Source: Nemertoderma westbladi (lineage: Eukaryota; Xenacoelomorpha; Nemertodermatida; Nemertodermatidae). From it: a DNA stretch of 64,000 nt. The translations under genes and the position numbers were made by a program. The notes beneath the pieces were generated by a model, which did no database searches, was not told the origin of the DNA, and saw nothing but the letters and a program-made list of their open reading frames with translations. Location of the stretch: assembly GCA_032718475.1 (NCBI GenBank), contig JAUCBJ010003135.1:1-64000 (forward strand), read 5' to 3'. Positions within the stretch are counted from its first letter, which is position 1. Each line of letters begins with the position of its first letter. This document shows positions 44,001-55,523 of this stretch, one piece after another.

Positions 44001-47000
44001 ATCATTCCTTTGATATAGGTCGGGATGTGAACAGATACGTGGATAGGAGGTATCATTCCTTTGATATAGGTCGGGATGTGAACAGATACGTGGATAGGAG
44101 GTATCATTCCTTTGATATAGGTCGGGGTGTGAACAGATACGTGGATAGGAGGTATCATTCCTTTGATATAGGTCGGGATGTGAACAGATACGTGGATAGG
44201 ATGTATCATTCCTTTGATATAGATCGGTATGTGAACAGATACACGGATAGGAGGTATCATTCCTTTGATATAGGTCGGGTTGTGAACAGATACGTGGTTA
44301 GGAGGTATCATTCCTTTGATATAGGTCGGGATGTGAACAGATACGTGGATAGGAGGTATCATTCCTTTGATATAGATCGGGGTGTGAACAGATACCTGGG
44401 TAGGAGGTATCATTCCTTTGATATAGGTCGGGATGTGAACAGATACGTGGTTACGAGGTATCATTCCTTTGATATAGATCGGGGTGTGAACAGATACCTG
44501 GGTAGGAGGTATCATTCCTTTGATATAGGTCGGGATGTGAACAGATACGTGGTTACGAGGTATCATTCCTTTGATATAGATCGGGGTGTGAACAGATACC
44601 TGGGTAGGAGGTATCATTCCTTTGATATAGGTCGGGATGTGAACAGATACGTGGTTACGAGGTATCATTCCTTTGATATAGATCGGGGTGTGAACAGATA
44701 CCTGGGTAGGAGGTATCATTCCTTTGATATAGGTCGGATGTGAACAGATACATGGATAGGAGGTATCATTCCTTTGATATAGGTCGGGATGTGAACAGAT
44801 ACGTGGATAGGAGGTATCATTCCTTTGATATAGATCGGGGTGTGAACAGATACCTGGGTAGGAGGTATCATTCCTTTGATATAGGTCGGGATGTGAACAG
44901 ATACGTGGTTACGAGGTATCATTCCTTTGATATAGGTCGGGGTGTGAACAGATACATGGATAGGAGGTATCATCCCTTTGATATAGGTCGGGGTGTGAAC
45001 AGATACGTGGATAGGAGGTATCATTCCTTTGATATAGGTCTGGCAGATGTGAACACATATATGGATAGGAGGTATCATTCCTTTGATATAGGTCGGGATG
45101 TGAACAGATACGTGGTTACGAGGTATCATTCCTTTAATATAGGTCGGGATGTGAACAGATACATGGATAGGAGGTATCATTCCTTTGATATAGGTCGGGA
45201 TGTGAACAGATACATGGATAGGAGGTATCATTCCTTTGATATAGGTCGGGGTGTGAACAGATACGTGGATAGGAGGTATCATTCCTCTGATATAGGTCGG
45301 GATGTGAACAGATACATGGATAGGAGGTATCATTCCTTTGATATAGGTCGGGTTGTGAACAGATACGTGGTTAGGAGGTATCATTCCTTTGATATAGGTC
45401 GGATGTGAACAGATACATGGATAGGAGGTATCATTCCTTTGATATAGGTCGGGATGTGAACAGATACGTGGATAGGAGGTATCATTCCTTTGATATAGAT
45501 CGGGGTGTGAACAGATACCTGGGTAGGAGGTATCATTCCTTTGATATAGGTCGGGATGTGAACAGATACGTGGATAGGAGGTATCATTCCTTTGATATAG
45601 GTCGGGATGTGAACAGATACGTGGATAGGAGGTATCATTCCTTTGATATAGGTCGGGGTGTGAACAGATACGTGGATAGGAGGTATCATTCCTTTGATAT
45701 AGGTCGGGATGTGAACAGATACGTGGATAGGATGTATCATTCCTTTGATATAGATCGGTATGTGAACAGATACACGGATAGGAGGTATCATTCCTTTGAT
45801 ATAGGTCGGGTTGTGAACAGATACGTGGTTAGGAGGTATCATTCCTTTGATATAGGTCGGGATGTGAACAGATACGTGGATAGGATGTATCATTCCTTTG
45901 ATATAGGTCGGGATGTGAACAGATACATGGATAGGAGGTATCATTCCTTTGATATAGGTCGGGATGTGAACAGATACATGGATAGGATGTATCATTCCTT
46001 TGATATAGATCGGGATGTGAACAGATACGTGGATAGGATGTATCATTCCTTTGATATAGGTCGGGATGTGAACAGATACGTGGATAGGAGGTATCATTCC
46101 TTTGATATAGGTCGGGATGTGAACAGATACGTGGATAGGATGTATCATTCCTTTGATATAGGTCGGGATGTGAACAGATACGTGGATAGGAGGTATCATT
46201 CCTTTTATATAGGTCGGGGTGTGAACAGATACGTGGATAGGAGGTATCATTCCTTTGATATAGGTCGGGATGTGAACAGATACATGGATAGGAGGTATCA
46301 TTCCTTTGATATAGGTCGGGATGTGAACAGATACATGGATAGGAGGTATCATTCCTTTGATATAGGTCGGGATGTGAACAGATACGTGGATAGGAGGTAT
46401 CATTCCTTTGATATAGGTCGGGATGTGAACAGATACATGGATAGGAGGTATCATTCCTTTGATATAGGTCGGGATGTGAACAGATACATGGATAGGATGT
46501 ATCATTCCTTTGATATAGATCGGGATGTGAACAGATACGTGGATAGGATGTATCATTCCTTTGATATAGGTCGGGATGTGAACAGATACGTGGATAGGAG
46601 GTATCATTCCTTTTATATAGGTCGGGGTGTGAACAGATACGTGGATAGGAGGTATCATTCCTTTGATATAGGTCGGGATGTGAACAGATACATGGATAGG
46701 AGGTATCATTCCTTTGATATAGGTCGGGATGTGAACAGATACATGGATAGGAGGTATCATTCCTTTGATATAGGTCGGGATGTGAACAGATACGTGGATA
46801 GGAGGTATCATTCCTTTGATATAGGTCGGGATGTGAACAGATACGTGGATAGGATGTATCATTCCTTTGATATAGGTCGGGATGTGAACAGATACATGGA
46901 TAGGAGGTATCATTCCTTTGATATAGGTTGGGATGTGAACAGATACGTGGATAGGATGTATCATTCCTTTGATATAGGTCGGGATGTGAACAGATACGTG

Positions 47001-50000
47001 GATAGGATGTATCATTCCTTTGATATAGGTCGGGATGTGAACAGATACGTGGATAGGATGTATCATTCCTTTGATATAGGTCGGGATGTGAACATATACA
47101 TGGATAGGAGGTATCATTCCTTTGATATAGGTCGGGATGTGAACAGATACGTGGTTAGGAGGTATCATTCCTTTGATATAGGTCGGGATGTGAACAGATA
47201 CGTGGATAGGATGTATCATTCCTTTGATATAGGTCGGGATGTGAACAGATACATGGATAGGAGGTATCATTCCTTTGATATAGGTCGGGGTGTGAACAGA
47301 TACGTGGATAGGAGGTATCATTCCTTTGATATAGGTCGGGATGTGAACAGATACATGGATAGGAGGTATCATTCCTTTGATATAGGTCGGGGTGTGAACA
47401 GATACGTGGATAGGAGGTATCATTCCTTTGATATAGGTCGGGATGTGAACAGATACATGGATAGGAGGTATCATTCCTTTGATATAGGTCGGGGTGTGAA
47501 CAGATACGTGGATAGGAGGTATCATTCCTTTGATATAGGTCGGGATGTGAACAGATACATGGATAGGAGGTATCATTCCTTTGATATAGGTCGGGGTGTG
47601 AACAGATACGTGGATAGGAGGTATCATTCCTTTGATATAGGTCGGGGTGTGAACAGATACGTGGATAGGAGGTATCATTCCTTTGATATAGGTCGGGATG
47701 TGAACAGATACATGGATAGGAGGTATCATTCCTTTGATATAGGTCGGGGTGTGAACAGATACGTGGATAGGAGGTATCATTCCTTTGATATAGGTCGGGG
47801 TGTGAACAGATACGTGGATAGGAGGTATCATTCCTTTGATATAGGTCGGGATGTGAACAGATACATGGATAGGAGGTATCATTCCTTTGATATAGGTCGG
47901 GATGTGAACAGATACGTGGTTAGGAGGTATCATTCCTTTGATATAGGTCGGGATGTGAACAGATACGTGGATAGGATGTATCATTCCTTTGATATAGGTC
48001 GGGATGTGAACAGATACATGGATAGGAGGTATCATTCCTTTGATATAGGTCGGGGTGTGAACAGATACGTGGATAGGAGGTATCATTCCTTTGATATAGG
48101 TCGGGATGTGAACAGATACATGGATAGGAGGTATCATTCCTTTGATATAGGTCGGGGTGTGAACAGATACGTGGATAGGAGGTATCATTCCTTTGATATA
48201 GGTCGGGATGTGAACAGATACGTGGATAGGATGTATCATTCCTTTGATATAGATCGGGATGTGAACAGATACGTGGATAGGATGTATCATTCCTTTGATA
48301 TAGGTCGGGATGTGAACAGATACGTGGATAGGATGTATCATTCCTTTGATATAGGTCGGGATGTGAACAGATACATGGATAGGAGGTATCATTCCTTTGA
48401 TATAGATCGGGTTGAGAACAGATACATGGTTAGGAGGTATCATTCCTTTGATATAGGTCGGGTTGAGAACAGATACATGGTTAGGAGGTATCATTCCTTT
48501 GATATAGGTCGGGATGTGAACAGATACGTGGATAGGAGGTATCATTCCTTTGATATAGATCGGGGTGTGAACAGATACATGGATAGGAGGTATCATTCCT
48601 TTGATATAGATCCGGGTGTGAACAGATACGTGGTTAGGAGGTATCATTCCTTTGATATAGGTCGGGGTGTGAACAGATACATGGATAGGAGGTATCATTC
48701 CTTTGATATAGGTCGGGGTGTGAACAGATACATGGATAGGAGGTATCATTCCTTTGATATAGGTCGGGTTGTGAACAGATACGTGGTTAGGAGGTATCAT
48801 TCCTTTGATATAGGTCGGGATGTGAACAGATACATGGATAGGAGGTATCATTCCTTTGATATAGGTCGGGATGTGAACAGATACATGGATAGGAGGTATC
48901 ATTCCTTTGATATAGGTCGGGGTGTGAACAGATACATGGATAGGAGGTATCATTCCTTTGATATAGGTTGGGTTGAGAACAGATACGTGGATAGGAGGTA
49001 TCATTCCTTTGATATAGGTCGGGATGTGAACATATACGTGGTTAGGAGGTATCATTCCTTTGATATAGGTCGGGTTGTGAACAGATACGTGGTTAGGAGG
49101 TATCATTCCTTTGATATAGGTCGGGATGTGAACAGATACATGGATAGGAGGTATCATTCCTTTGATATAGGTCGGGATGTGAACATATACATGGATAGGA
49201 GGTATCATTCCTTTGATATAGGTCGGGGTGTGAACAGATACGTGGATAGGAGGTATCATTCCTTTGATATAGGTCGGGATGTGAACAGATACATGGATAG
49301 GAGTTGTCATTCCTTTGATATAGGTCGGGATGTGAACAGATACGTGGATAGGAGGTATCATTCCTTTGATATAGATCGGGGTGTGAACAGATACATGGAT
49401 AGGTGGTATCATTCCTTTGATATAGATCGGGGTGTGAACAGATACGTGGTTAGGAGGTATCATTCCTTTGATATAGGTCGGGTTGTGAACAGATACGTGG
49501 TTAGGAGGTATCATTCCTTTGATATAGGTCGGGATGTGAACAGATACGTGGTTAGGAGGTATCATTCCTTTGATATAGGTCGGGATGTGAACAGATACAT
49601 GGATAGGAAGTATCATTCCTTTGATATAGATCGGGGTGTGAACAGATACGTGGTTAGGAGGTATCATTCCTTTGATATAGGTCGGGTTGTGAACAGATAC
49701 GTGGTTAGGAGGTATCATTCCTTTGATATAGGTCGGGATGTGAACAGATACGTGGTTAGGAGGTATCATTCCTTTGATATAGGTCGGGTTGTGAACAGAT
49801 GCGTGGTTAGGAGGTATCATTCCTTTGATATAGGTCGGGATGTCAACAGATACATGGATAGGAAGTATCATTCCTTTGATATAGGTCGGGATGTGAACAG
49901 ATACGTGGATAGGAGGTATCATTCCTTTGATATAGGTCGGGATGTGAACAGATACATGGATAGGAGGTATCATTCCTTTGATATAGGTCGGGATGTGAAC

Positions 50001-51669
50001 AGATACATGGATAGGAGGTATCATTCCTTTGATATAGGTCGGGTTGAGAACAGATACATGGATAGTAGGTATCATTCCTTTGATATAGGTCGGGATGTGA
50101 ACAGATACATGGATAGGAGGTATCATTCCTTTGATATAGGTCGGGTTGGGAACAGTTACATGGATAGGAGGTATCATTCCTTTGATATAGGTCGGGTTGA
50201 GAACAGATACATGGATAGGAGGTATCATGGATAGGAGGTATCATTCCTTTGATATAGGTCGGGTTGGGAACAGTTACATGGATAGGAGGTATCATTCCTT
50301 TGATATAGGTCGGATTGAGAACAGATACATGGATAGGAGGTATCATTCCTTTGATATAGGTCGGGTTGAGAACAGATACATGGATAGGAGGTATCATTCC
50401 TTTGATATAGGTCGGGATGTGAACAGATACATGGATAGGAGGTATCATTCCTTTGATATAGGTCGGGATGTGAACAGATACATGGATAGGAGGTATCATT
50501 CCTTTGATATAGGTCGGGATGTGAACAGATACATGGATAGGAGGTATCATTCCTTTGATATAGGTCGGGATGTGAACAGATACATGGATAGGAGGTATCA
50601 TTCCTTTGATATAGGTCGGGATGTGAACAGATACGTGGATAGGAGGTATCATTCCTTTGATATAGGTCGGGTTGAGAACAGATACATGGATAGGAGGTAT
50701 CATTCCTTTGATATAGGTCGGGATGTGAACAGATACGTGGATAGGAGGTATCATTCCTTTGATATAGGTCGGGATGTGAACAGATACATGGATAGGAGGT
50801 ATCATTCCTTTGATATAGGTCGGGATGTGAACAGATACATGGATAGGAGGTATCATTCCTTTGATATAGGTCGGGATGTGAACATATACATGGATAGGAG
50901 GTATCATTCCTTTGATATAGGTCGGGATGTGAACATATACATGGATAGGAGGTATCATTCCTTTGATATAGGTCGGGATGTGAACAGATACGTGGATAGG
51001 AGGTATCATTCCTTTGATATAGGTCGGGATGTGAACATATACATGGATAGGAGGTATCATTCCTTTGATATAGGTCGGGGTGTGAACAGATACGTGGATA
51101 GGAGGTATCATTCCTTTGATATAGGTCGGGGTGTGAACAGATACGTGGATAGGAGGTATCATTCCTTTGATATAGGTCGGGATGTGAACAGATACATGGA
51201 TAGGAGGTATCATTCCTTTGATATAGGTCGGGTTGGGAACAGATACATGGATAGGAGGTATCATTCCTTTGATATAGGTCGGGTTGAGAACAGATACATG
51301 GATAGGAGGTATCATTCCTTTGATATAGGTCGGATTGAGAACAGATACATGGATAGGAGGTATCATTCCTTTGATATAGGTCGGGTTGAGAACAGATACA
51401 TGGATAGGAGGTATCATTCCTTTGATATAGGTCGGGATGTGAACAGATACATGGATAGGAGGTATCATTCCTTTGATATAGGTCGGGTTGAGAACAGATA
51501 CATGGATAGGAGGTATCATTCCTTTGATATAGGTCGGGATGTGAACAGATACATGGATAGGAGGTATCATTCCTTTGATATAGGTCGGGATGTGAACAGA
51601 TACATGGATAGGAGGTATCATTCCTTTGATATAGGTCGGGTTGAGAACAGATACGTGGATAGGAGGTAT
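35033..51669 (+). repeat. 51-bp minisatellite, about 326 units (16.6 kb), with higher-order structure
   Basis: Unit AACAGATACGTGGATAGGAG, GTATCATTCCTTTGATATAG, GTCGGGATGTG. As 51 is 17 codons, one plus frame (NRYVDRRYHSFDIGRDV) and one minus frame (MIPPIHVSVHIPTYIKG) stay open for up to about 1,600 codons. The plus frame changes only at rare length variants: 52-bp units with GATATTAGG (near 35746, 38399, 42174), 50-bp units GGTCGGATG (near 43867, 44733, 45398), 54-bp units GGTCTGGCAGATG (43508, 45039), and a truncated unit near 50222. Common substitutions are GTG/ATG, GAT/GTT, AGG/ACG/ATG, GGT/GAT/TGT and GAT/GGT/GTT. Each unit can form a TATCA/TGATA hairpin. I regard it as satellite DNA and not a gene. 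Confidence 0.95.
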
Positions 51670-52604
51670 AATTTTATTGATATATATTGCTAAGTCGACT
51701 GATACGGGACATAATTTTTCAGAGTTCTTTAGAGTAGTCGTTCATTCGTGCAATAAACCCCTAGGATCATCAGCGCACTGTATAAAAGGTTACTTTGATC
51801 ACAAGTATACAAATATTTATTGCAGATAAATATAATTAATATATGCAAGAGTAACAAGATTATTAAAATTTAATATAGTTGCCAAGTCCATATATAGATT
51901 AACAATAATATTTTTATCGGCATTAATATTGTTTCGTCTGAAATGTGTAAAATACAGATGATTTCTGATAGGCGATTGTAGATGGCATATGAAATTATAC
52001 ACGTAAATTAGTTTATCAAAAAGCCGGAGTTTTTTTTAATTATTTATAATAATAACAATTGTCAATACCAATTTAAAATGAATTGAATACTTGTCACTGA
52101 TACAATTGCCTGAGATCAACGGAAAATATAATTAATTACGAACAATTTGACAGAAAGACGAGCAAACGAGCTCGAATTGCGCTCATAAGTGCTCTTTATA
52201 GTCCAAACAACGCAGCTCTCCTTCGTCTATATGTATATTACACCGCGGCCACTAAGTGAAGCTTTCTTCTTGCATTTAATTGTTGCCAATCTGTTATCTA
52301 TTAGGAATCAGGAACGTTTTATCGAAGCTTTCACTTCTGTTAAACTTCCATTCCATTCATTATTAATAATTAATAAAACGTAAAAGGCTTACAAATTTAA
52401 GGCAGTACTTAACGGCAACCAAATGTTTGTGATCCATGAGAAGCCGAAAATATTTTTAGTTTTTAACCTCCACTCTTAGCTGCTCAAAGCCTCATTTCCC
52501 AAAGGACTTTTTATCGTTACAATAAATTAATTATCTTCGTTACTCGCATAGTAATACTATTACAGATAGAAAACCATTAACAAGCTATATTTTCTCCTTT
52601 ACAG
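51670..52604. other. Noncoding region, likely intron or 5' flank of the Dispatched-like gene
   Basis: AT-rich, no clear exon found. TATAAAAG at 51781-51788 is a TATA-box-like string. The last bases form a 3' splice site. Short ORFs here (such as 52189-52383) show no family features. Confidence 0.4.
52590..52604 (+). promoter_or_regulatory. 3' splice acceptor before the Dispatched-like exon
   Basis: TTTTCTCCTTTACAG, a pyrimidine tract ending in AG. Protein similarity to the Dispatched family (ALVTRGTT) begins in phase at the next base. Confidence 0.7.
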
Positions 52605-55523
52605 GCTCTTGTTACTCGTGGCACTACCATACGTGGACAAATACTGGGAATGAAAAATGTTATCCGCCTTCGAGATATGCATGAACTGCAGGAACATCTA
52701 AGGTCCGGTAGAGAAGTTATTGGGAGCGGTGACGATAGCATTAGAGCTAGGAGAAGAGCGACCAATCGGGAAATGGTGGATAATTTTGACGTGCGTGTGC
52801 TGTTTGATCAATCAAACACTAAACTGGCGATATTTCAACCCAAAATACTAAGTACCTTGTACACTGCCGACTCCCTTAAACATATATGCTCATTTGGAGA
52901 TCAGGTTCTCGCTAAAAAATATCCAGTGCATCTCAACCCCGGTATGATTATTGCTGCTTATTACAAAACCGAATGCTACTCATTGACGGATGCGATATTA
53001 GCCGACTATCTCGATTCGCGTATTCGAAAATGTGCTTCGGCGTGTCTATCTAGTGACTTTTCGCAGGAGATGTTGAAGGATATCATCAAAGATACCTGCG
53101 CTAAAGGCCAGCATAAATGTGAATCGTGCACAAGTCATTGCTTAGAGTGTGAATGTCGCACTCACGAATGCTGCAACCCATTGATTATGTTTTACGCCCT
53201 TCTCGATCAAGGATTCGTCAAATCAGCAAGAAATTATTCCACTAAAGCTACCCTTCGTTTTGGGGGGATTCTGTTCAGGGAAGGTCTATCTACACTAGAT
53301 TTCAAGGTTAAAGATGAATTTGAAAGTATGAGCGATGTCGACTTCTACTTATCCCATCTAGAACCGAAATTTAATGAGTTATCAGGTCCGATTAAGGTCG
53401 CAGGGTTGTTTATGGGAAATAGCTTCCAGTTTGATTTAGTTTATAGGTTGCAATTAGACCAATCCGCGTTTTGTATGCTGTCTGCACTTGTTTTGCTGTT
53501 ATCTATTTTATGTTATACGCAATCTTTGATTTTAACTGCTGCCATTGTAGGACAAATCGTAATGACCTTTGGAATGTCGTGGTTTATCTACAATTATGTC
53601 TACCAAATAGAGGTGTTTCCTTTTACAAACGTTTTATCTCTAATTCTTATTGTGATCTCAGTTGTGCTTGATGCTCTAATAATGTACGATACTTGGCGAC
53701 TTTTCAAGCATAATCACAGCACAAGCAGTATATTAGGACTAATCACTACTACAATATCATTTGCGGGTCCAATGATGCTTCCAGCAAATTTCATTGTTAC
53801 AACGATTTTGTTCTCTCTCCTTGTTCATCCCATTCTCACTATTAAACTATTTGGAGTGTTTGGTGGCACTGCACTCTTAATTTCAACAGTATTAAGTCTA
53901 TGTTGGACTCTACCAATGATGGTTTTAGCTGAAAATATTAGTATTAAGTATCCTGAGAAATTACAGTTTTACTTGCTGTATGGGGAGAGTGTATTCAGCA
54001 ATACATGTTCTACGATATTCGGTGGTGGACTTTATCGAATGGTTGTAACAGCAAAGTTTGTCTGGATTCCGTTATTTCTCGTGGTTGGCTTAGGCGGTTT
54101 CCTTCCAATTCTTTTGCAGCCTAAACTAGAAGTAACTACATCAAGAGAAGTGCAATACCTTGGGCGTAGTAATCCTTTAGTAAGGTTCAATGAAGGGTTA
54201 CGAAACGAATTTTACTCCCACATACAATCCGGGGTTCCTACTTTTGGTATCACATTTATATGGGGTGTTCTTCCCGTGGAGACCTACACACGATGGCTGG
54301 ATCCCCGAAGCAACTTCTCAGTAGAATATGATTCTTTCTTCGACCCTTTAGAAGTGCGGACGCGGTCAGACATGGCGCGCTTCTGCGACTTCCTTTACAA
54401 AGAGCCGTTTATCCATGAAAATTATCAACGTGTGTCAACGCGTTGTCTTCCCGATCGTATGAAACTCGCTGGAGACCAACAACTGATTCCAGATGAAAAT
54501 GGTCGACTTCATATCTTTAAACTCTACATCTCAACTGACTATAAATGGAGCGCTAGTTTCGAAGAAGTTGGTAAAGTTTATGACGAACTTTCTGTATTCA
54601 TGAGAGCAGCAAAGAAGATAATTCAACCTGAACTGAAAAACGGTTGGTTTTACTCTCCTGATTTTGAGTTTTATGATGTGCAAATGAGTTTAAGAAATGG
54701 ACTCTGGATTAGTGTTGCAATAGGCGTTGCTATAACTACCATATTTATGCTTTTAATGTCTCTAAATATATTACAAACCGTATTAGTTTTCCTCGCTCTT
54801 ATCTTGGCTCTACTTATCGTCTTCGGTATTTTGGCTTTCATGAGATGGACGTTGGGTTTGTTTGAGACTATATTTATGCTGATTTGCGTTCCGTTTTTGG
54901 CCACCTTTCTAATTCGCATTGCCATGTGTTACAAGTGCAGTGTGCATGATAGACGGAAACGGAAAGTGAACGAAATTTGTGAAAAAATTGGATTTGCTAT
55001 CACGGTGGCATGCGTGGCAACAGCTGCAGCCGGAGCGGCTATGATAAGAGTTAAAATACAATCCTATTTCCAAGCCGGTTTTATAATGCTGACTGTTAGT
55101 CTCATTAGTTGGCTCTATACCGTATTGTTCTTCTTACCTATTTGTGCATTCGTTGGTTCACAAAACTCACTTGGACACATTCCAACGATGGTTTGTCGGT
55201 TCCTTCGATTCGATAAACCAGTTCAACGTAGGCCTCCAAGGAAGAGATATTTCGAGAAAGTGCCACTCGATTGCCCCAATGATGTCGACGCTGTTAAACA
55301 ATTCAATCATTACGAAGAATACGACGGACACATTCTGAGTCACACTGGAAATGACATTCTGGCGCTAAGCAGTATTTGTAGCGACCCTCCTGCACTAAGT
55401 AGGTCCGACAGTGATGCTCTAGTATTGAGCCCAACCGTCAGTGTCAATGTTATTTCCAGAGTCTCTGAAAATGATATTACTCACCTTCCCAATGACAATG
55501 GTAAAGCACACAATCATCATTAA
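52605..55523 (+). CDS. Dispatched-like RND/sterol-sensing membrane protein, 3' terminal exon
   Basis: About 972 codons, phase 0 after the acceptor, to TAA 55521; first ATG 52650. Dispatched exports lipid-modified Hedgehog at the plasma membrane. Start LVTRGTTIRGQ matches the segment after TM1 in that family, so TM1 and the N terminus lie in upstream exons. An extracellular Cys-rich loop follows (53020-53175). A five-helix sterol-sensing-like domain (about 53465-53935) includes LDALIMYDTWR and LFGVFGGTALL. A second loop has WGVLPVETYTRWLDP and SFFDPLEV (about 54255-54350), then five more helices (about 54700-55160) and a hydrophilic Ser/Asp-rich tail. Numbering from ATG 52650, only one aspartate (D341) of the usual TM4 pair is present, and the expected TM10 aspartate is not seen. 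A Patched-related paralogue is the alternative, but these motifs favour Dispatched. Confidence 0.85.
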   Translation, partial: ALVTRGTTIRGQILGMKNVIRLRDMHELQEHLRSGREVIGSGDDSIRARRRATNREMVDNFDVRVLFDQSNTKLAIFQPKILSTLYTADSLKHICSFGDQVLAKKYPVHLNPGMIIAAYYKTECYSLTDAILADYLDSRIRKCASACLSSDFSQEMLKDIIKDTCAKGQHKCESCTSHCLECECRTHECCNPLIMFYALLDQGFVKSARNYSTKATLRFGGILFREGLSTLDFKVKDEFESMSDVDFYLSHLEPKFNELSGPIKVAGLFMGNSFQFDLVYRLQLDQSAFCMLSALVLLLSILCYTQSLILTAAIVGQIVMTFGMSWFIYNYVYQIEVFPFTNVLSLILIVISVVLDALIMYDTWRLFKHNHSTSSILGLITTTISFAGPMMLPANFIVTTILFSLLVHPILTIKLFGVFGGTALLISTVLSLCWTLPMMVLAENISIKYPEKLQFYLLYGESVFSNTCSTIFGGGLYRMVVTAKFVWIPLFLVVGLGGFLPILLQPKLEVTTSREVQYLGRSNPLVRFNEGLRNEFYSHIQSGVPTFGITFIWGVLPVETYTRWLDPRSNFSVEYDSFFDPLEVRTRSDMARFCDFLYKEPFIHENYQRVSTRCLPDRMKLAGDQQLIPDENGRLHIFKLYISTDYKWSASFEEVGKVYDELSVFMRAAKKIIQPELKNGWFYSPDFEFYDVQMSLRNGLWISVAIGVAITTIFMLLMSLNILQTVLVFLALILALLIVFGILAFMRWTLGLFETIFMLICVPFLATFLIRIAMCYKCSVHDRRKRKVNEICEKIGFAITVACVATAAAGAAMIRVKIQSYFQAGFIMLTVSLISWLYTVLFFLPICAFVGSQNSLGHIPTMVCRFLRFDKPVQRRPPRKRYFEKVPLDCPNDVDAVKQFNHYEEYDGHILSHTGNDILALSSICSDPPALSRSDSDALVLSPTVSVNVISRVSENDITHLPNDNGKAHNHH

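Noticed and set aside
2174-51669. CRISPR-like arrays
   Set aside because: Units are contiguous with no unique spacers, and the sequence is eukaryotic.
34935-51693. Giant plus- and minus-strand proteins in the 51-bp array
   Set aside because: Both frames are open because the unit is 17 codons without stops. Variants are mostly amino-acid changing, there is no flanking domain, and frame shifts occur at unit-length variants.
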